Source: Beroe ovata (Eukaryota; Ctenophora; Nuda; Beroida; Beroidae). From it: DNA of 30,934 nucleotides. Every line of letters starts with the position of its first letter. Within the stretch, counting starts at the first letter, position 1. Below, one piece after another: positions 9,164-21,437 of this stretch. The notes below the pieces were generated by a model, which worked only from the letters and a program-made list of their open reading frames with translations, made no database searches and was not told where the DNA came from. The stretch lies in the NCBI GenBank assembly GCA_946803715.1, contig CAMPET010000413.1, positions 10,022 through 40,955 of the forward strand. The letters run 5' to 3'. The position numbers and the translations under genes are program-made.

Positions 9164-12100
9164 TCACTGCTCCTTTCTGCGTCGAGTAACTCGGAACAGA
9201 CAGTTCTTGAGGAGCAGTGCGTTGATGTCGAATTGTAGTGCGGAGTCCGTGCAGTATACGTACGGTAATCTGATAACAGTCACGTGTCCACCCGCTGAAA
9301 AGACGTTGTACACGTGTAAGCACTAAACAGCCATTAGACGTTATAGTGTACACAAGGATTGAGGAATGGGTAAACAAACTTCACTTACAAAATGGTACAG
9401 AATCTTATTGCCTCGTTACAAAGAGAAATAATATAAGAACAATAACCACTGTTTACTGTCGATGTTTGTCACTGTTTAGCATTAACAAAACAAATGTCCT
9501 ACTCACAAACTAACAAACAACGTCACAAACACCTGGGTTACTATGGTTACTCACATATTTGTACGGGGGTATCCGGTGGTGTCAATGATACGATGTTGTT
9601 GTTGTACATCACATTCAGCGACACGGATAGTGACACCACTTCTGGTGACACCACAAACATCCTCATTAGCTGTCCCAACAGTGGCTTACTGCGGAGAAAA
9701 GTGTTTGATCAGAGTCATTCAACTTGTTTGTGAAAACTGAAAGTGTCTGTGTTCGTGTATCATAGACACTTGTCTGTGTTCGTGTTTCCAAGAAACACGG
9801 CCACATCCACAAGGGATATCTGTGTTCGTCTCATTCGTCTCATGTCTGTGAAGGTCGACTGTTTGTCTATCGTCTGTGCTCGGTGACGTCATACATACTT
9901 GGTGTGCGAGGGACATGAAGTGTAGAGTACCATATCAGGAATGGTGGTTATTGTGTTGTCCTTGTTGGTACCTTTGACGGGTACACCATTACCCAAGCAG
10001 AAGAATCTGTGGCCCTTGCTACACTCGTATTCGAAGCCCACGTAACACCTGGAACAGAGTACAATTATGTGTGACACCTGTTCACTGTGTAGGGTGAACA
10101 CTGTATAATGTACACTGCAAATTGTATTGAGTACAGTGTACATTTCACAGTATATACTATACAGTACACAGTGCACTCAATACTCAGTAAACCAACGTGT
10201 CGCATTACAACACATTATATAACTTCTGTCCAATACAGCGGTTATCGACTGACATCTCACATTCCCAATTCATGGAGTTACCTCACTGTACGTTTACCCC
10301 TCCACGGATTTTTGGGGTCGTCTTCAGCAGGCAAATCCCAGGGCGAGAGGAACTGTGTACCTAACAAGAAGCCGGGCTGTTCAATACCAGAGGACGCGTG
10401 ATAAGACGACCTGAAACCGGGATAATTGGGAGTGGGTATGACGACCACTGTGTAACATGGGGGTGGGATTGGAGAAGGGGGTGCGAAACACTGAGATCAG
10501 GCTGTTCTACTTACGCGGGACCTATATCAGACAATCTCCAACTAAGTTGTTCACTCCCAAAAGTGGTGTGCTGCGCGAGTGTTGCACAGCACTTTTCCGA
10601 TAGCGACTCGTAGAACTCGTGGTTCGCATTCTCGAGGGTAAAGGGGTCGGCACGGTATGACAAGCTACGACCACAGCTGCACGCACTACGCATTCGCACC
10701 CGATTACTGTGCTCCCGCGTGTCGTCGTGCTGTGGTAACACACATCCGTTACCTGTGTATAATGTCAGTGAGAGGGGTGTCGCTGTAGTGGTGGTGGTGT
10801 CACTGTAGTGGTGGTGGTGTCACGCTAACCTGTCAGACTCACACTCTCACACCCCTGTCTGCCGTCTTCCCATATACCCAGACACTCTTCTGTCAGTTTA
10901 GCAGCGTATGTTGTGTAGGCTGGTCCTTTAGCTCGCGACCAGAGTACTTGTAGTGCAAGAGAGAGTTGTCGCTGCAAATCGTGACGTGTTATCATAGGTA
11001 AGTCCGCAACTCCTAAACAGCGCTTATTGAAATCCAAACAGTATCGGAAAATTAGTACGTGGACCATGCGCGCGTAGCAAAAGGCATCCTTACAATACAT
11101 TGTCTTAGCGCGCTACGCGTATGCATGCTGTATACACCATTAAATTTGCCATAACTTACAAAGCACTTACTTGGTGGGTAGCGCGCGTGTAGTGTGAGGG
11201 CAGTGTTTCAGTGTAAGTCTTACACGCTACAGGATAAACTTTCTGACACCGCAATTCGGAGTAATGCCCTTCAGGCTCCAATTGCTGAAAGTGACGGATT
11301 GATCACTTGAAGCATCCAAGCATACAGTCAACAATTCCAATTTCATTCAAAATTACTCGAGATTACTCTGTACAGTGAGACTTCGACCTGTGTTATTTTT
11401 GCAGCAGTAGGTTCCGAAAATTTGGCCGTAGTCTCTGGGTTACAGTAGAAGTTGTGTAAGTGTAAAGCTGCATCACACCAATCGCTGAGACTAAACTGTC
11501 TCCTGCCTTCCCTGTTTTCCTGTATATATGATACGGTGCATTATATCACAGATAACCCTATAGTAAAACACTCAAATACTGCAGTGGACAAGATAAAGAA
11601 CACAGTACAACAACACACAGTAACAACACAGTAAACACACAGTTATCTGTAGGAAACCTGCGTCCGCATACTGCAGCGTGTACAACAACACAGTGAGCAC
11701 ACAGAGAGCACAGTAAACACACAGTAAACACACAGTAAACACTCATTAAACCTGCGTCCGCAGAAAGCAGTGTGTACAACAACACACAGTACAACAACAC
11801 AGGACACACAGTTAACACACAGTAAACTGTAGGAAACCTGTGTCCGCAGACTGCAGTGTGTACAGCAACACACAGTGAGCACACAGGGCACACAGTGAGC
11901 ACACAGTAAACACTCAGTAAACTGTAGGAAACCTGTGTCCGCAGAGTGGATATGTTTCTACGAAGGAAGGTACTGAAGGTCACATCCTTGCTATCACCAT
12001 TGTACAGTGGAGCAGTAGCTGACAGCCGAGAGATGTAGTACAGTGCTGCAAAAGATAGATAGATCAGGTACATCTACACAAACAGTTTGTATGCGTGATG

Positions 12101-13406
12101 TATGCGTGATGTATACAATGTGATGTATACAATGTGAAAGATATGATTACTGATAAGTTAATAGTGCGCGTAGGGGAATAGAAATAAAACCTGAGTCCAC
12201 ATGTTTGTAGTTTGGACTTTCTGAAGATGGCCGTCCTTTTCCATCAAGAAAGAGGACAAACGGGTCTTTAGCTTCATTTGGGGGAGTCAACTGAACAAAG
12301 TCGAGCTGAGAAGAGGAGGGAGGGACATTCCTACTAGATTGCTTGGGAAGTAATCGACACTTCCTGAAAATATGGAATATCTGCGTCTCCATCTCAATGC
12401 CAAGTCTCTTACACTGGCTGTCAAATCCCTGTCTACCTGAGAGTCGAAGTGTTATTGACAGTGGCATTTTGCCAAGTCTCAACCCCCATACCTACTACCC
12501 CTAATTTACTAACATAATGTTAGCAACGTCTCACCCTTTTTAGGAGGGAGGTGCATACTGGCAGTGTTTGATTGAAATACGAACAGTAGCCTCGGGACAG
12601 CAACTCTACCGCCAGACAACGCTGTACAGGCAGATGACATGTCCAGCTCCCTTATCTTGGGTACGAAGTGTTGGAGCAGGAGGTGAGTAGCTCTAAACAG
12701 TCGAATATACTCCACTTCAAATGATTGTGATGGGTGAATCACGACTATAAAGTGGCACACACTAAACAGCCACAGCCATCGCCTGGTCTCCTGTGATAGG
12801 ACACGATGTGAGACCAGCATCACAGGAACTAAATCATTTCTTTGTAGCAATTATATAACAACACACCATACAGCATGTACCACCTACTAAACTAAACTAA
12901 ACTAAAATAATACCGACATTAAATAATAGAGATCATTTAGCAGTACATTTTCTCTACACTAGGATAACTGGCAAACACTTATAGACCTACCTCAAGCTTC
13001 ATCTTGGCCATTTCTTGATAGTCATGTAAAGAAGAATCCTCTTCACTATCCAGTGAGTCTAATTTAGCAGGATTCCTTTCCAAGAACACGTATACAGTGT
13101 TTGTTTTCTTATCATATGAACACTGAAAGAGCACAGTATCACCACTGAGCAATCACTTGGCCGGCACCCACAGTCCCTAACATTTTCATTTTGTATACTG
13201 GAATGGTTTCACACCTGGATATCATTAGATAAAGGTTCTGATTGAACAAAGTGTGCACCGGGCAGTGAACAGTTTATCAGGGAACATAGTGTTGAAGGGT
13301 CAGAGCGACTTCTCCCAATAATTCCAACTATTGTTGTTCCTTCATCATGAGAAAACTTTTCATCCAATGCGCAATGATTAGGTATGTTGAAATGCAAGAA
13401 CGACAT
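9164..13406 (-). CDS. SMG8: SMG8, nonsense-mediated mRNA decay factor (12 exons)
   Basis: SMG8, with SMG9, binds and restrains the SMG1 kinase that phosphorylates UPF1. Exons: 13215-13406, 12991-13122, 12535-12790, 12191-12436, 11933-12045, 11388-11519, 10830-11088, 10515-10752, 10282-10411, 9899-10048, 9555-9688, 9164-9294; about 703 aa (human 991), with compatible phases at every junction. Recognisable blocks: TTIVGIIGRSRSD (exon 1), LWLFSVCHFIVVIHPS and PRLLFVFQ (exon 3), METQIFHIFRKCRLL (exon 4), RAKGPAYTTYAAKLTEEC (exon 7), ACSCGRSLSYRADPF and EKCCATL (exon 8), GFLLGTQFLSPWD (exon 9), CYVGFEYECSKGHRFFC (exon 10), LLGQLMRMFVVSP (exon 11). Exon 9 has one extra base in an A run (plus-strand ttt 10381-10383) that breaks the frame between SSYHASSGIE and QPGFLLG; this is an assembly error or a real lesion. 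Intron 5 carries a minisatellite. Confidence 0.92.
10107..10144. repeat. 11-bp inverted repeat in SMG8 intron 9
   Basis: AATGTACACTG (10107-10117) and its exact reverse complement (10134-10144) are separated by 16 nt. The intron is short and A/T- and TACA-rich. Confidence 0.5.
10781..10820 (+). repeat. Two 20-bp tandem copies in SMG8 intron 7
   Basis: CGCTGTAGTGGTGGTGGTGT (10781-10800) is followed by a copy with one change (10801-10820). Together they fill half of the 77-nt intron between exons 7 and 8. Confidence 0.75.
11640..11945. repeat. Intronic minisatellite repeating the SMG8 exon 5 splice donor
   Basis: On the minus strand, exon 5 ends GCGGACACAG and the intron opens GTTTCCTACAG. 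The block GCGGAC(A/G)CAG|GT recurs three more times downstream in the intron. In plus coordinates the cores are 11931-11943 (true donor), 11836-11848, 11750-11762 and 11656-11668, spaced 95, 86 and 94 bp. Between cores lie CACAGTAAACAC, GTGTACAACAACACA and similar short motifs. The repeat occupies most of the 413-nt intron 5. Confidence 0.85.
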
Positions 13407-13543
13407 TGAATCTGAAACCTGAAGTAGTCCTTGGCTATTAAGATTTGATTACATGCTACCATAAGACTATTTTGAAGGGTGTATAAAATCAAAAACTGTT
13501 TCTGGCCTATTTTCGAAATGAAATTCAAATTCAAATTGACAAT

Positions 13544-13598
13544 TAATTCTATTTATATCCTTCATTGCCTGATTAATGTCACACACCCACACACAAGA
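13544..13598. repeat. Dispersed repeat, copy 1
   Basis: TAATTCTATTTATATCCTTC and the following 35 bases, ending CCACACACAAG, are about 90% identical to 28616-28673 in a DDX55 intron. Both copies run into CA-rich sequence. The source element is unknown. Confidence 0.7.
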
Positions 13599-13700
13599 AA
13601 CACAAGCATTGCACACTCTGCTGTACGACAGGCAAGGGAACATGCAGCATAAATGGGCTGATCTCTAATTATCATTCATTGAAAAATCGAGGAAAATTCC

Positions 13701-13734
13701 AATTAGGTTAGAATTCTAATTAGGTTAGAATTCT
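13701..13734. repeat. Two perfect 17-bp tandem copies
   Basis: AATTAGGTTAGAATTCT occurs at 13701-13717 and 13718-13734, followed by a further AATT. Confidence 0.8.
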
Positions 13735-14525
13735 AATTCACACTAGCTGACAGGGGTTTATTCAAATCAAGGGATCCCAAATTGCCCTGCACAGTTGCTT
13801 ATCAATGATAAAACCTGTCAATAGTTTCTCAGTTCTCTCCACAGTATGCTAAGACAAATTATTTGAAAACTAGAAAACCTGTTAAGTGGACGTGATACAC
13901 TTCCGATTGGAAATCACTACAGAATGTTACCACAGCTGAACAGGACCATTGACCTGTGATAACAATTCAATGAACTTATTTGAGACTAAAAATTTTTGAA
14001 GGAGCACTTGGTCACAACTCGGCAATCCCTTAGAATAAGCACAGAAAATGCTGCTGGCCCAGTTGTCTGACTTTCATTATTTGTCTTAATTTGCAAAGAA
14101 TATAGCATATTGAAATAGCATTGTATTTTATAAAGTCAAAAAGATTAACTGGAGCGCAGAATCAACAACTTGAGAGAAAATTACTTGTTGCTGGAATCAG
14201 AACCTAATTGTATTCATCCCATCAACAAAAACTACAACGCTATCAAAGCACAATCAATCATCATCAGAAATGATCTCCTAATCCACTATTGCAGTAGTTG
14301 CACCTGTCCATGGCAATGTGTGTTCTAGTTCAAATCAGCATGTGCAACTCTGATAACACTCCATTTAGTGTTATCATCCCTTCGTATCTACTTTTAGACA
14401 CAATACAAAATCAAATATTACTCACTGAGACACTGAAACCCGAAAATGCATCACAATCTAGTTAACATGCCAAAAACACAGAAAATGCCATCAGCCAGTA
14501 TAATAACTCCCTGTATCGCCACTAT

Positions 14526-15377
14526 CCCTATTATAATTTGGCATTCTCTCTTTTATCATTATGGAGGATTCTGTGCGTAGCATCGTACTGCGTGTTGCTG
14601 TGGAAGCGTATGAATTGCACGTGCAAAAAGTAGCAGCCTGTAGGCTCATTTCCTGTGATGCTGTTTTGATTACGTTGCTCTTTCTGTTGATAGGAGAGAC
14701 AAGAGTTGCACGTGCAGTTTTATGCGCGCGCAATCACAGTCAGATCTCTCGAATATTGTTTCTGTTTTGTACTGAATCATCGACCACACGGCACACACAC
14801 TGGAAGAGGTGTTGCAGTGATTGTTCTTGATCTGGAATCTGGATTTAATTTTAAGCTACTACGTCCAACATTTTTCACAATACGTTTAGTTATTCGTTTC
14901 GCTATCTGATGCGTTGATGTTCGTCCTGACTACCTGAGTAATTGACGGGCTCCCTAGTCCCTATTATAATTTGGCATTCTCTCTATAATTATTATTATTT
15001 CTGTGAGTCACGGCGTGCGTGTTGCTATGGGAATAGGAAGTGTAGTGGGACTGGGAAGGTTGCACGTGCAAAAAGTAGTAGCCTACGACAAGCTCATTTC
15101 TTATTGTGCAGTTTTGATTACGTTGCTCTCTCTGTTGATAGGGAAGACAAGAGTTACACGTGCAGTTTGATGCGCGCGCAATGAGTCACATCTCGCATGA
15201 TATGTTTCTGTTTCACACTGAATCATCGCACACAATCGATGTCGTGTTAATGTGATCGCTCTTGATCTGGATTCTGGATTTAAGCTAAGCACATCTTTCA
15301 CAATATTGATAAGTCGCTTATGATTATCTGATGCATTGATGTTTATCATTGCTTGAGTTCTTGACGGGCTCCCTAGT
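14526..15377 (+). repeat. Tandem duplication of a roughly 430-bp unit
   Basis: Copy 1 (14526-14958) and copy 2 (14959-15377) share the opening CCCTATTATAATTTGGCATT and the closing TTGACGGGCTCCCTAGT. They also share internal blocks: TTGCACGTGCAA (14615-14626; 15060-15071), GTTTTGATTACGTTGCTCT, GTGCAGTTTxATGCGCGCGCAAT and CTGAATCATCG. They have diverged by substitutions and indels. The open frames in the two copies are in different registers, so a conserved protein is unlikely. A short further ATATAATTCGG at 15389-15399 may be the edge of a third copy. Non-coding RNA, solo-LTR dimer or segmental duplication are all possible. Confidence 0.75.
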
Positions 15378-15539
15378 ATATAATATAATTCGGTGTTTAA
15401 TTTGGCAACTAGTCTGTGGACATTGCATGAATGCATGAATTTGAGTTGGCGATAGGGTCAAAGTTTTTGGCAGATGTTAAATCCTTCATAAATAAAAAGA
15501 TAAATAAATATTTTGGTACACATCAACAAGCTGTCATAG

Positions 15540-15840
15540 CTGTTCCTCGCGCGCGCTGATTTCGATCACAAGCTGAGGACCTTGCTGTCTGGCGATGCTA
15601 GACCACTGATGCAAGCCGCGAAGCTTGCGTAGCTTGAGAATAAGTTTGCAATCGGCCGAGCGCGAGCCGAGTGCGCTGCGCGCGAAGCGAAATTTTTGAC
15701 AGGGTTTATTGTCAATCGACAAAAGACCTTGTGGCTTGTTGCCGGATGTAATCTGTCTACTGTTTCTCGCGCGTCATGCCTTCATTGAATGCTAGACAAC
15801 GTGAAATTTGTTGTCAGATGTTACCTGACCNTTTACCGCT
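15540..15840. mobile_element. GC-rich repeat-derived segment with foldback-family fragments
   Basis: CpG-rich DNA with TTCCTCGCGCGCGC and GCGCGCGAAGCGAAA contains two left-arm-like pieces of the inverted-repeat family: GGATGTAATCTGTCT (15744-15758, followed by ACTGTTTCTCGCGCG) and AGATGTTACCTGACC (15816-15830, ending at an N). The matching right arms are absent. No gene is seen. Confidence 0.5.
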
Positions 15841-16193
15841 TTATCATTGTATATCATCATTTCTTGGTAATGGTATTGATGATTGAGGTATTCTTCTTCA
15901 TCATTTATCTGACATCTCGAAATAAAGCTGCATGATATGATCGTTGAGGCGTATGCTAGGTGTGCGCTAGCTATAATTGAAACAATCTTAGTACAGCGCA
16001 GCGCTAGCTATGCGCTAGTTTCCGCTAGGCGCGCGCTGGAAAGGGCAAAACTAAAATCCGGCAAGGTGGACCCGTGGCGCGCGCACTGCCTGAATTTTTC
16101 TGATGAATTAGATGCGTAGAGCCACCTGGCTTTCCTTTCATTTTGAAGTGATAACGAGACCTGCCCTAGGTGCCTGACCGGGGAGGGAGACCG

Positions 16194-16550
16194 ATGGAGC
16201 AGCGTCCTGAACCTGAGATACCGTCCTGGATAAAGGATAAGGGCAGGGGACGCGGCGGGACGTTTCAACAATCTCGTGGCGGTCAGAACCAAGCAGCAGG
16301 CGGAAATCGGTATCAGCAAAGTGACAGGAACCGTCGACAGAGCAGAGGCGGGAATAATAGACACCAGAATCAGGGTTACCAGGGACAGAACCAAGGCCAC
16401 CAGGGACATGATCAGGGGACACAGCGCTCTAATCAGGGTGAAAATACCAATCGAGGGGGAGGCGGACAGTACTACCACAATCGTGGAAATAGGGGTAGGG
16501 GGAATTGGGGCGGGTACAGACGAGGAAACAATCGAGGTGGCATTTATTAG
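16194..16550 (+). CDS. RGG- and Q/N-rich protein, 118 aa
   Basis: From ATG 16194 the frame reads MEQRPEPEIPSWIKDKGRGR, followed by about 95 residues rich in Gly, Arg, Gln and Asn with many RGG/RG steps, ending RGNNRGGIY at 16550. Low-complexity RGG tracts of this kind are typical of RNA-binding proteins and of arginine-methyltransferase substrates, but no globular domain is present and I do not recognise the family. The frame continues upstream to a CTGCCCTAG (16161-16169) that could be a splice acceptor, so this may be the last exon of a larger plus-strand gene whose earlier exon I could not identify. It is convergent with DIMT1. Confidence 0.5.
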   Translation: MEQRPEPEIPSWIKDKGRGRGGTFQQSRGGQNQAAGGNRYQQSDRNRRQSRGGNNRHQNQGYQGQNQGHQGHDQGTQRSNQGENTNRGGGGQYYHNRGNRGRGNWGGYRRGNNRGGIY

Positions 16551-17335
16551 ATCATTGACTTGCCAGAGTTTATATCTTGCGGAATTTTCAGTTGTTAATA
16601 AGTATGTTTGAGTTTTAAAATGCCGAAGAATTCTACTGGAATGTTTTGTGTGAGAAATGAAATTTGACTTTCATATCCGATTAATAGTGTTCTATGATTG
16701 TTGTATTCACGCATCCCTATGAAAGCTCCTCTAAAGTCCATACACTCACTGGCTATATTTTATCAGAGAAGTCCTTCCCGTGTGACTCGGGGGAAGAATC
16801 CCACATTGAGCATCGGAATTACAATTGGATGGGGTTAAACAGAATTATACATATAGCACCGTATATGCTAGATTGTAGCATATGTGTGCTTATATGTGTG
16901 TATGTGTGTTTATATATCTAGCTTTATATGTGCCTATGTATTATAGTCGTGTACGTTCGTTCGTTGTATACGCGAAACGACGTGCATGCGCACGTACGTA
17001 TACGTTTCAATAACTTCGCGCGCCGCTGCATGGTCGCGCGAGAAGTATCACAAAATTGTATCCGCGACTTCCCGAGCTGCCCAAAAAATTTGTGACCGTT
17101 CCACAAATTCGAACATGTTGGAATTTAGTGGTGGACGATGGTGTCAGCGGCTAGCGTTGTATACGTCATGGAATATTATGATGAAGAGGTGTCAGCAGTA
17201 ATTCCACTTTTTATTAGTGGTGTGAAGACGACTTAAACAAGGATTGAGTAAAAGAAAGAATTGTTGAAGACCAGTAGATAATAAAGCAAACTGGCATTTC
17301 ATTCTATTTGTAGTTGAGCAACGACTGATCATTAA
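16551..17335. other. Spacer between the convergent RGG ORF and DIMT1
   Basis: This holds a degenerate TATGTGTG microsatellite (about 16877-16940) and a CpG-rich patch (about 16950-17090) with ACGTGCATGCGCACGTACGT-type palindromic steps. No exon was recognised. Confidence 0.45.
17210..17215 (-). terminator. Likely DIMT1 polyadenylation signal
   Basis: The minus strand reads AATAAA about 120 bp past the DIMT1 stop codon. Position and sequence fit, but AATAAA is common in this AT-rich DNA. Confidence 0.4.
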
Positions 17336-18885
<1,550 letters not shown>

Positions 18886-19496
18886 ACTATAAAAATAGGA
18901 ACAGTTGTAATGGGAACTGACAAATTAGAAATATTGCTTAAGGTATTTGTCTTAATATCGCCATCTCCTCCAGGGATCAAAATCGGTCTGCAAGTTAATT
19001 CTAGTCCATTCTTGATATCAACTATATAACATTGAAGCAGGAACAACACAGAGTAGTGGATTAAAAGAGCTTACATGCAACTGAAAAATAAATAAGATAA
19101 AATAGAATTTAACAAATAAAAACTGCACACCCCTTCAACCAAATAAAAGTCGTTTTGTGGTAATTAATATGTTCATACTTCGAATTAGTGTTCATATATC
19201 TTTCCATTCAGAACGATCGGAGGCTTAAGCCTGTAACTCTAACAAAATATTGTTAAGTTTATCCTAAATAAGAAATGAAAAGGTAATTGATGACTAAACA
19301 ACACAGGTGAAGTTGGCATACCTGTTTAAAAATATCAAAATAACTTCATTTTAAATACAGCTTTGAAAAATAATTACGAGTAATCGATTTTATAAATCAT
19401 TTCGTCAATTTATTTAATTCATAATTCACGATTATATTGGTAAGTTGGATTTAAATTTTAACCCTTATCTACTACATGCCATACATCCAAGATGCC
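18886..19496. other. Spacer between DIMT1 and zinc-finger gene 1
   Basis: AT-rich, no gene recognised. A minus-strand AATAAA (19409-19414) lies about 85 bp past the stop of the downstream-reading zinc-finger gene. Confidence 0.45.
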
Positions 19497-21437
19497 TCAC
19501 AAAAAATACTCCTGGTCAACATACAAATCGAGATCGTCTAAATGATTGTCCATATCATCATCGTCTAACAAACTTTCATACTCTGACCTGCCGTCACAGA
19601 AATTGTCTATCTCAGCTAATGTCTTCTCTGCTTCAGTGACTTCTTGAAATTCAGAGGGGCTTACTCTCGGAGGAAATTCATCAACCTCATCATGAGAATG
19701 AGGCTCACTTTTTACTATCGCTGACTCGGTGGGCTGAATTTTGAATTTATCAAAAAGTTGAACCCTACAGTTCGCAGTGTGAGATGATATTTTGGTAGAG
19801 TCCGTTGAAGAACACTTGAATGAACAAAGATTGCAAGTGAAGAGTTTTCCTTTGGTATCTTCTCCATGCGAACCTGCCGAACTGGAAGCTTTTCTTGCCC
19901 TTTTTCCATGTTTTCTAGCGTTATGGATAAGCAGCCCAGCTTTGAACTTGGTTGAAAAGTTACAGCCATCAGCTGGACATGAGAAAGTATCTTGTTTTTC
20001 TTTTTCTTTGTATTCTTTGAGCAGCTTCTTTTTCACAGGCTGTATAGGCAAATTTTGACCATGAACCTCCTTATGATGCCCATGTATTAAATAGCGTCGA
20101 TAAGTCTGGAAGTTGCAATTTGGCACCGAACATGAGAACCTGCCACACAAAGAACTCTGTTTGTGACGTAAGAGGTTGCATGGCATAACCGTGGCATAAT
20201 TGCAATTGTCGCATTTCAGCTCACGTGCTGGTGCCCGTGCTGGTGCACGTACCTGTGCACCTGGTGTACGCTTTCTTTTTAGTTGCAATGGCACTGTGAT
20301 ATTTCGGCATTTATTTGTATGTGCTTTGATTTGCAAAGAGGATTTGAAAACATTCATACAAGCTTTGCACCGGAATTCCTCATATAATCCCGACATACAC
20401 TTCTCCCGATGTGAGTAAACATGATGTTTCTTACTACGAAAAGGACAGTTGCCACAATAGTATTTAGGGTTCATGTATCTGGTGGATGGTTTGTGGTATT
20501 CATCGACTGCTCCCTTAGTTTTTTGGAGACATACTTGTGGAACTCTTTTTTCTTGTTTTATTTTTGAGAGAATTTGCTTCTTGATTACTCTTTTACACAA
20601 GTTGTGCTTCATATTTATAGTTGGCTTGCGAAAACCTAATTTTGCTGTTGTATGAGTCTTTTGGTTAGTAGGAGTTTGGCCATTGCTTACTTGCTGCCTT
20701 AAGTCGGTTGTTTGAGGCTTCTCCAATGCACCATCTTCCACCTCTTCATCACTTGTATTTGGAGATTTGCCAAGGTTATTCGGGCTTGATGTCGCCACTA
20801 TCTTAATCCTAACACTTCTTGGCTTTTTCTTGTTTAAAGGAATTCTACTGAGGCTGACAGTTGGTTGACTGTCTACAAGATTAAAAACATTGCTTCCGTC
20901 TTTCTCGGCAGGTGCTTCCTCACATTTCTGAATATGATTATCAAGATACCGTGACTGTGTTGTAGTGTAGGAACAGTGGGGACAGCTGTACTGGTGACCC
21001 TTCTTGCCTACTCTAGAAAAAGTCTGGTTTCTTATAGAATTTTCTTTTTCCGTATCTGGTGGGTTATTACTTTCTTTCTCACTGTGACAAGTTAACTTGT
21101 GGCTCGCCAAATATCGTCTTTGGGTCGTAGAATAGGAACAACTTTGACACTTATATGGTTGATTTCTATCCAAAGAGATGCCATGACTTTTGAGATGCAT
21201 ACATAACTCTTGCTGCTTCAAACTGTTAAACGCGCAATTCTTTAAGAAACACTGATAAAATTTGAAGTTTAAGCAGACACTTTCGTTCTCATCCGTGCCA
21301 AATGTCAAATTCAAGTCACTCAATACACACTTTTTATGAGGATGAATTTTATGGACATCTGTTGCAGCTGAACAATAGGAACAATAGTTGACAGTGGTGA
21401 CATCGAGGATGCTTACAGGCTCAAATCGTATGTTCAT
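19497..21437 (-). CDS. Multi-zinc-finger protein, paralogue 1 (646 aa, intronless)
   Basis: One uninterrupted frame with about nine zinc-finger-like units. Most follow CxxC-x12-HxxxxC, a C2HC pattern (examples: YKCQSCSYSTTQRRYLASHK, YSCPHCSYTTTQSRYLDNHI, YYCGNCPFRS). Two follow a C-x4-C...H...H pattern (FSCSVPNCNF, FSCPADGCNF, about residues 436-516). The N-terminal module begins MNIRFEPVSILDVT with YCSYC, and NFKFYQCFLKNCAF follows. The tail is strongly acidic (LLDDDDMDNHLDDLDLYV) and ends DQEYFL. Basic linkers between fingers suggest a nuclear nucleic-acid-binding protein. The family is not recognised. The protein at 22232-24313 is a clear paralogue with matching N- and C-termini, so this is a local duplication. 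Confidence 0.85.
   Translation of the reverse strand: MNIRFEPVSILDVTTVNYCSYCSAATDVHKIHPHKKCVLSDLNLTFGTDENESVCLNFKFYQCFLKNCAFNSLKQQELCMHLKSHGISLDRNQPYKCQSCSYSTTQRRYLASHKLTCHSEKESNNPPDTEKENSIRNQTFSRVGKKGHQYSCPHCSYTTTQSRYLDNHIQKCEEAPAEKDGSNVFNLVDSQPTVSLSRIPLNKKKPRSVRIKIVATSSPNNLGKSPNTSDEEVEDGALEKPQTTDLRQQVSNGQTPTNQKTHTTAKLGFRKPTINMKHNLCKRVIKKQILSKIKQEKRVPQVCLQKTKGAVDEYHKPSTRYMNPKYYCGNCPFRSKKHHVYSHREKCMSGLYEEFRCKACMNVFKSSLQIKAHTNKCRNITVPLQLKRKRTPGAQVRAPARAPARELKCDNCNYATVMPCNLLRHKQSSLCGRFSCSVPNCNFQTYRRYLIHGHHKEVHGQNLPIQPVKKKLLKEYKEKEKQDTFSCPADGCNFSTKFKAGLLIHNARKHGKRARKASSSAGSHGEDTKGKLFTCNLCSFKCSSTDSTKISSHTANCRVQLFDKFKIQPTESAIVKSEPHSHDEVDEFPPRVSPSEFQEVTEAEKTLAEIDNFCDGRSEYESLLDDDDMDNHLDDLDLYVDQEYFL

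Larger units (their letters stand above)
13407..14525. other. AT-rich spacer upstream of SMG8
   Basis: No gene is recognised. It holds the SMG8 promoter side, a dispersed repeat at 13544-13598 and a small tandem repeat at 13701-13734. The remainder to 14525 is featureless A/T-rich sequence. Confidence 0.45.

Noticed and set aside
11640-11945. CRISPR-like spaced repeats
   Set aside because: The spacers are themselves repetitive, the unit holds a splice site, and the host is a eukaryotic intron.
11558-12073. 171-codon minus-strand open frame rich in Cys, Val and Leu
   Set aside because: It is SMG8 exon 5 read straight through the intronic minisatellite; the Cys/Val-rich part is translated CACAGTAAACAC-type repeat.
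14561-14830. 89-codon plus frame in the first tandem unit
   Set aside because: The second unit does not keep the same frame, so it is not a conserved protein.
16008-16478. 156-codon minus frame opposite the RGG ORF
   Set aside because: The frame is open because RGG/Q-rich coding DNA has few stops on the other strand; no domain is seen.
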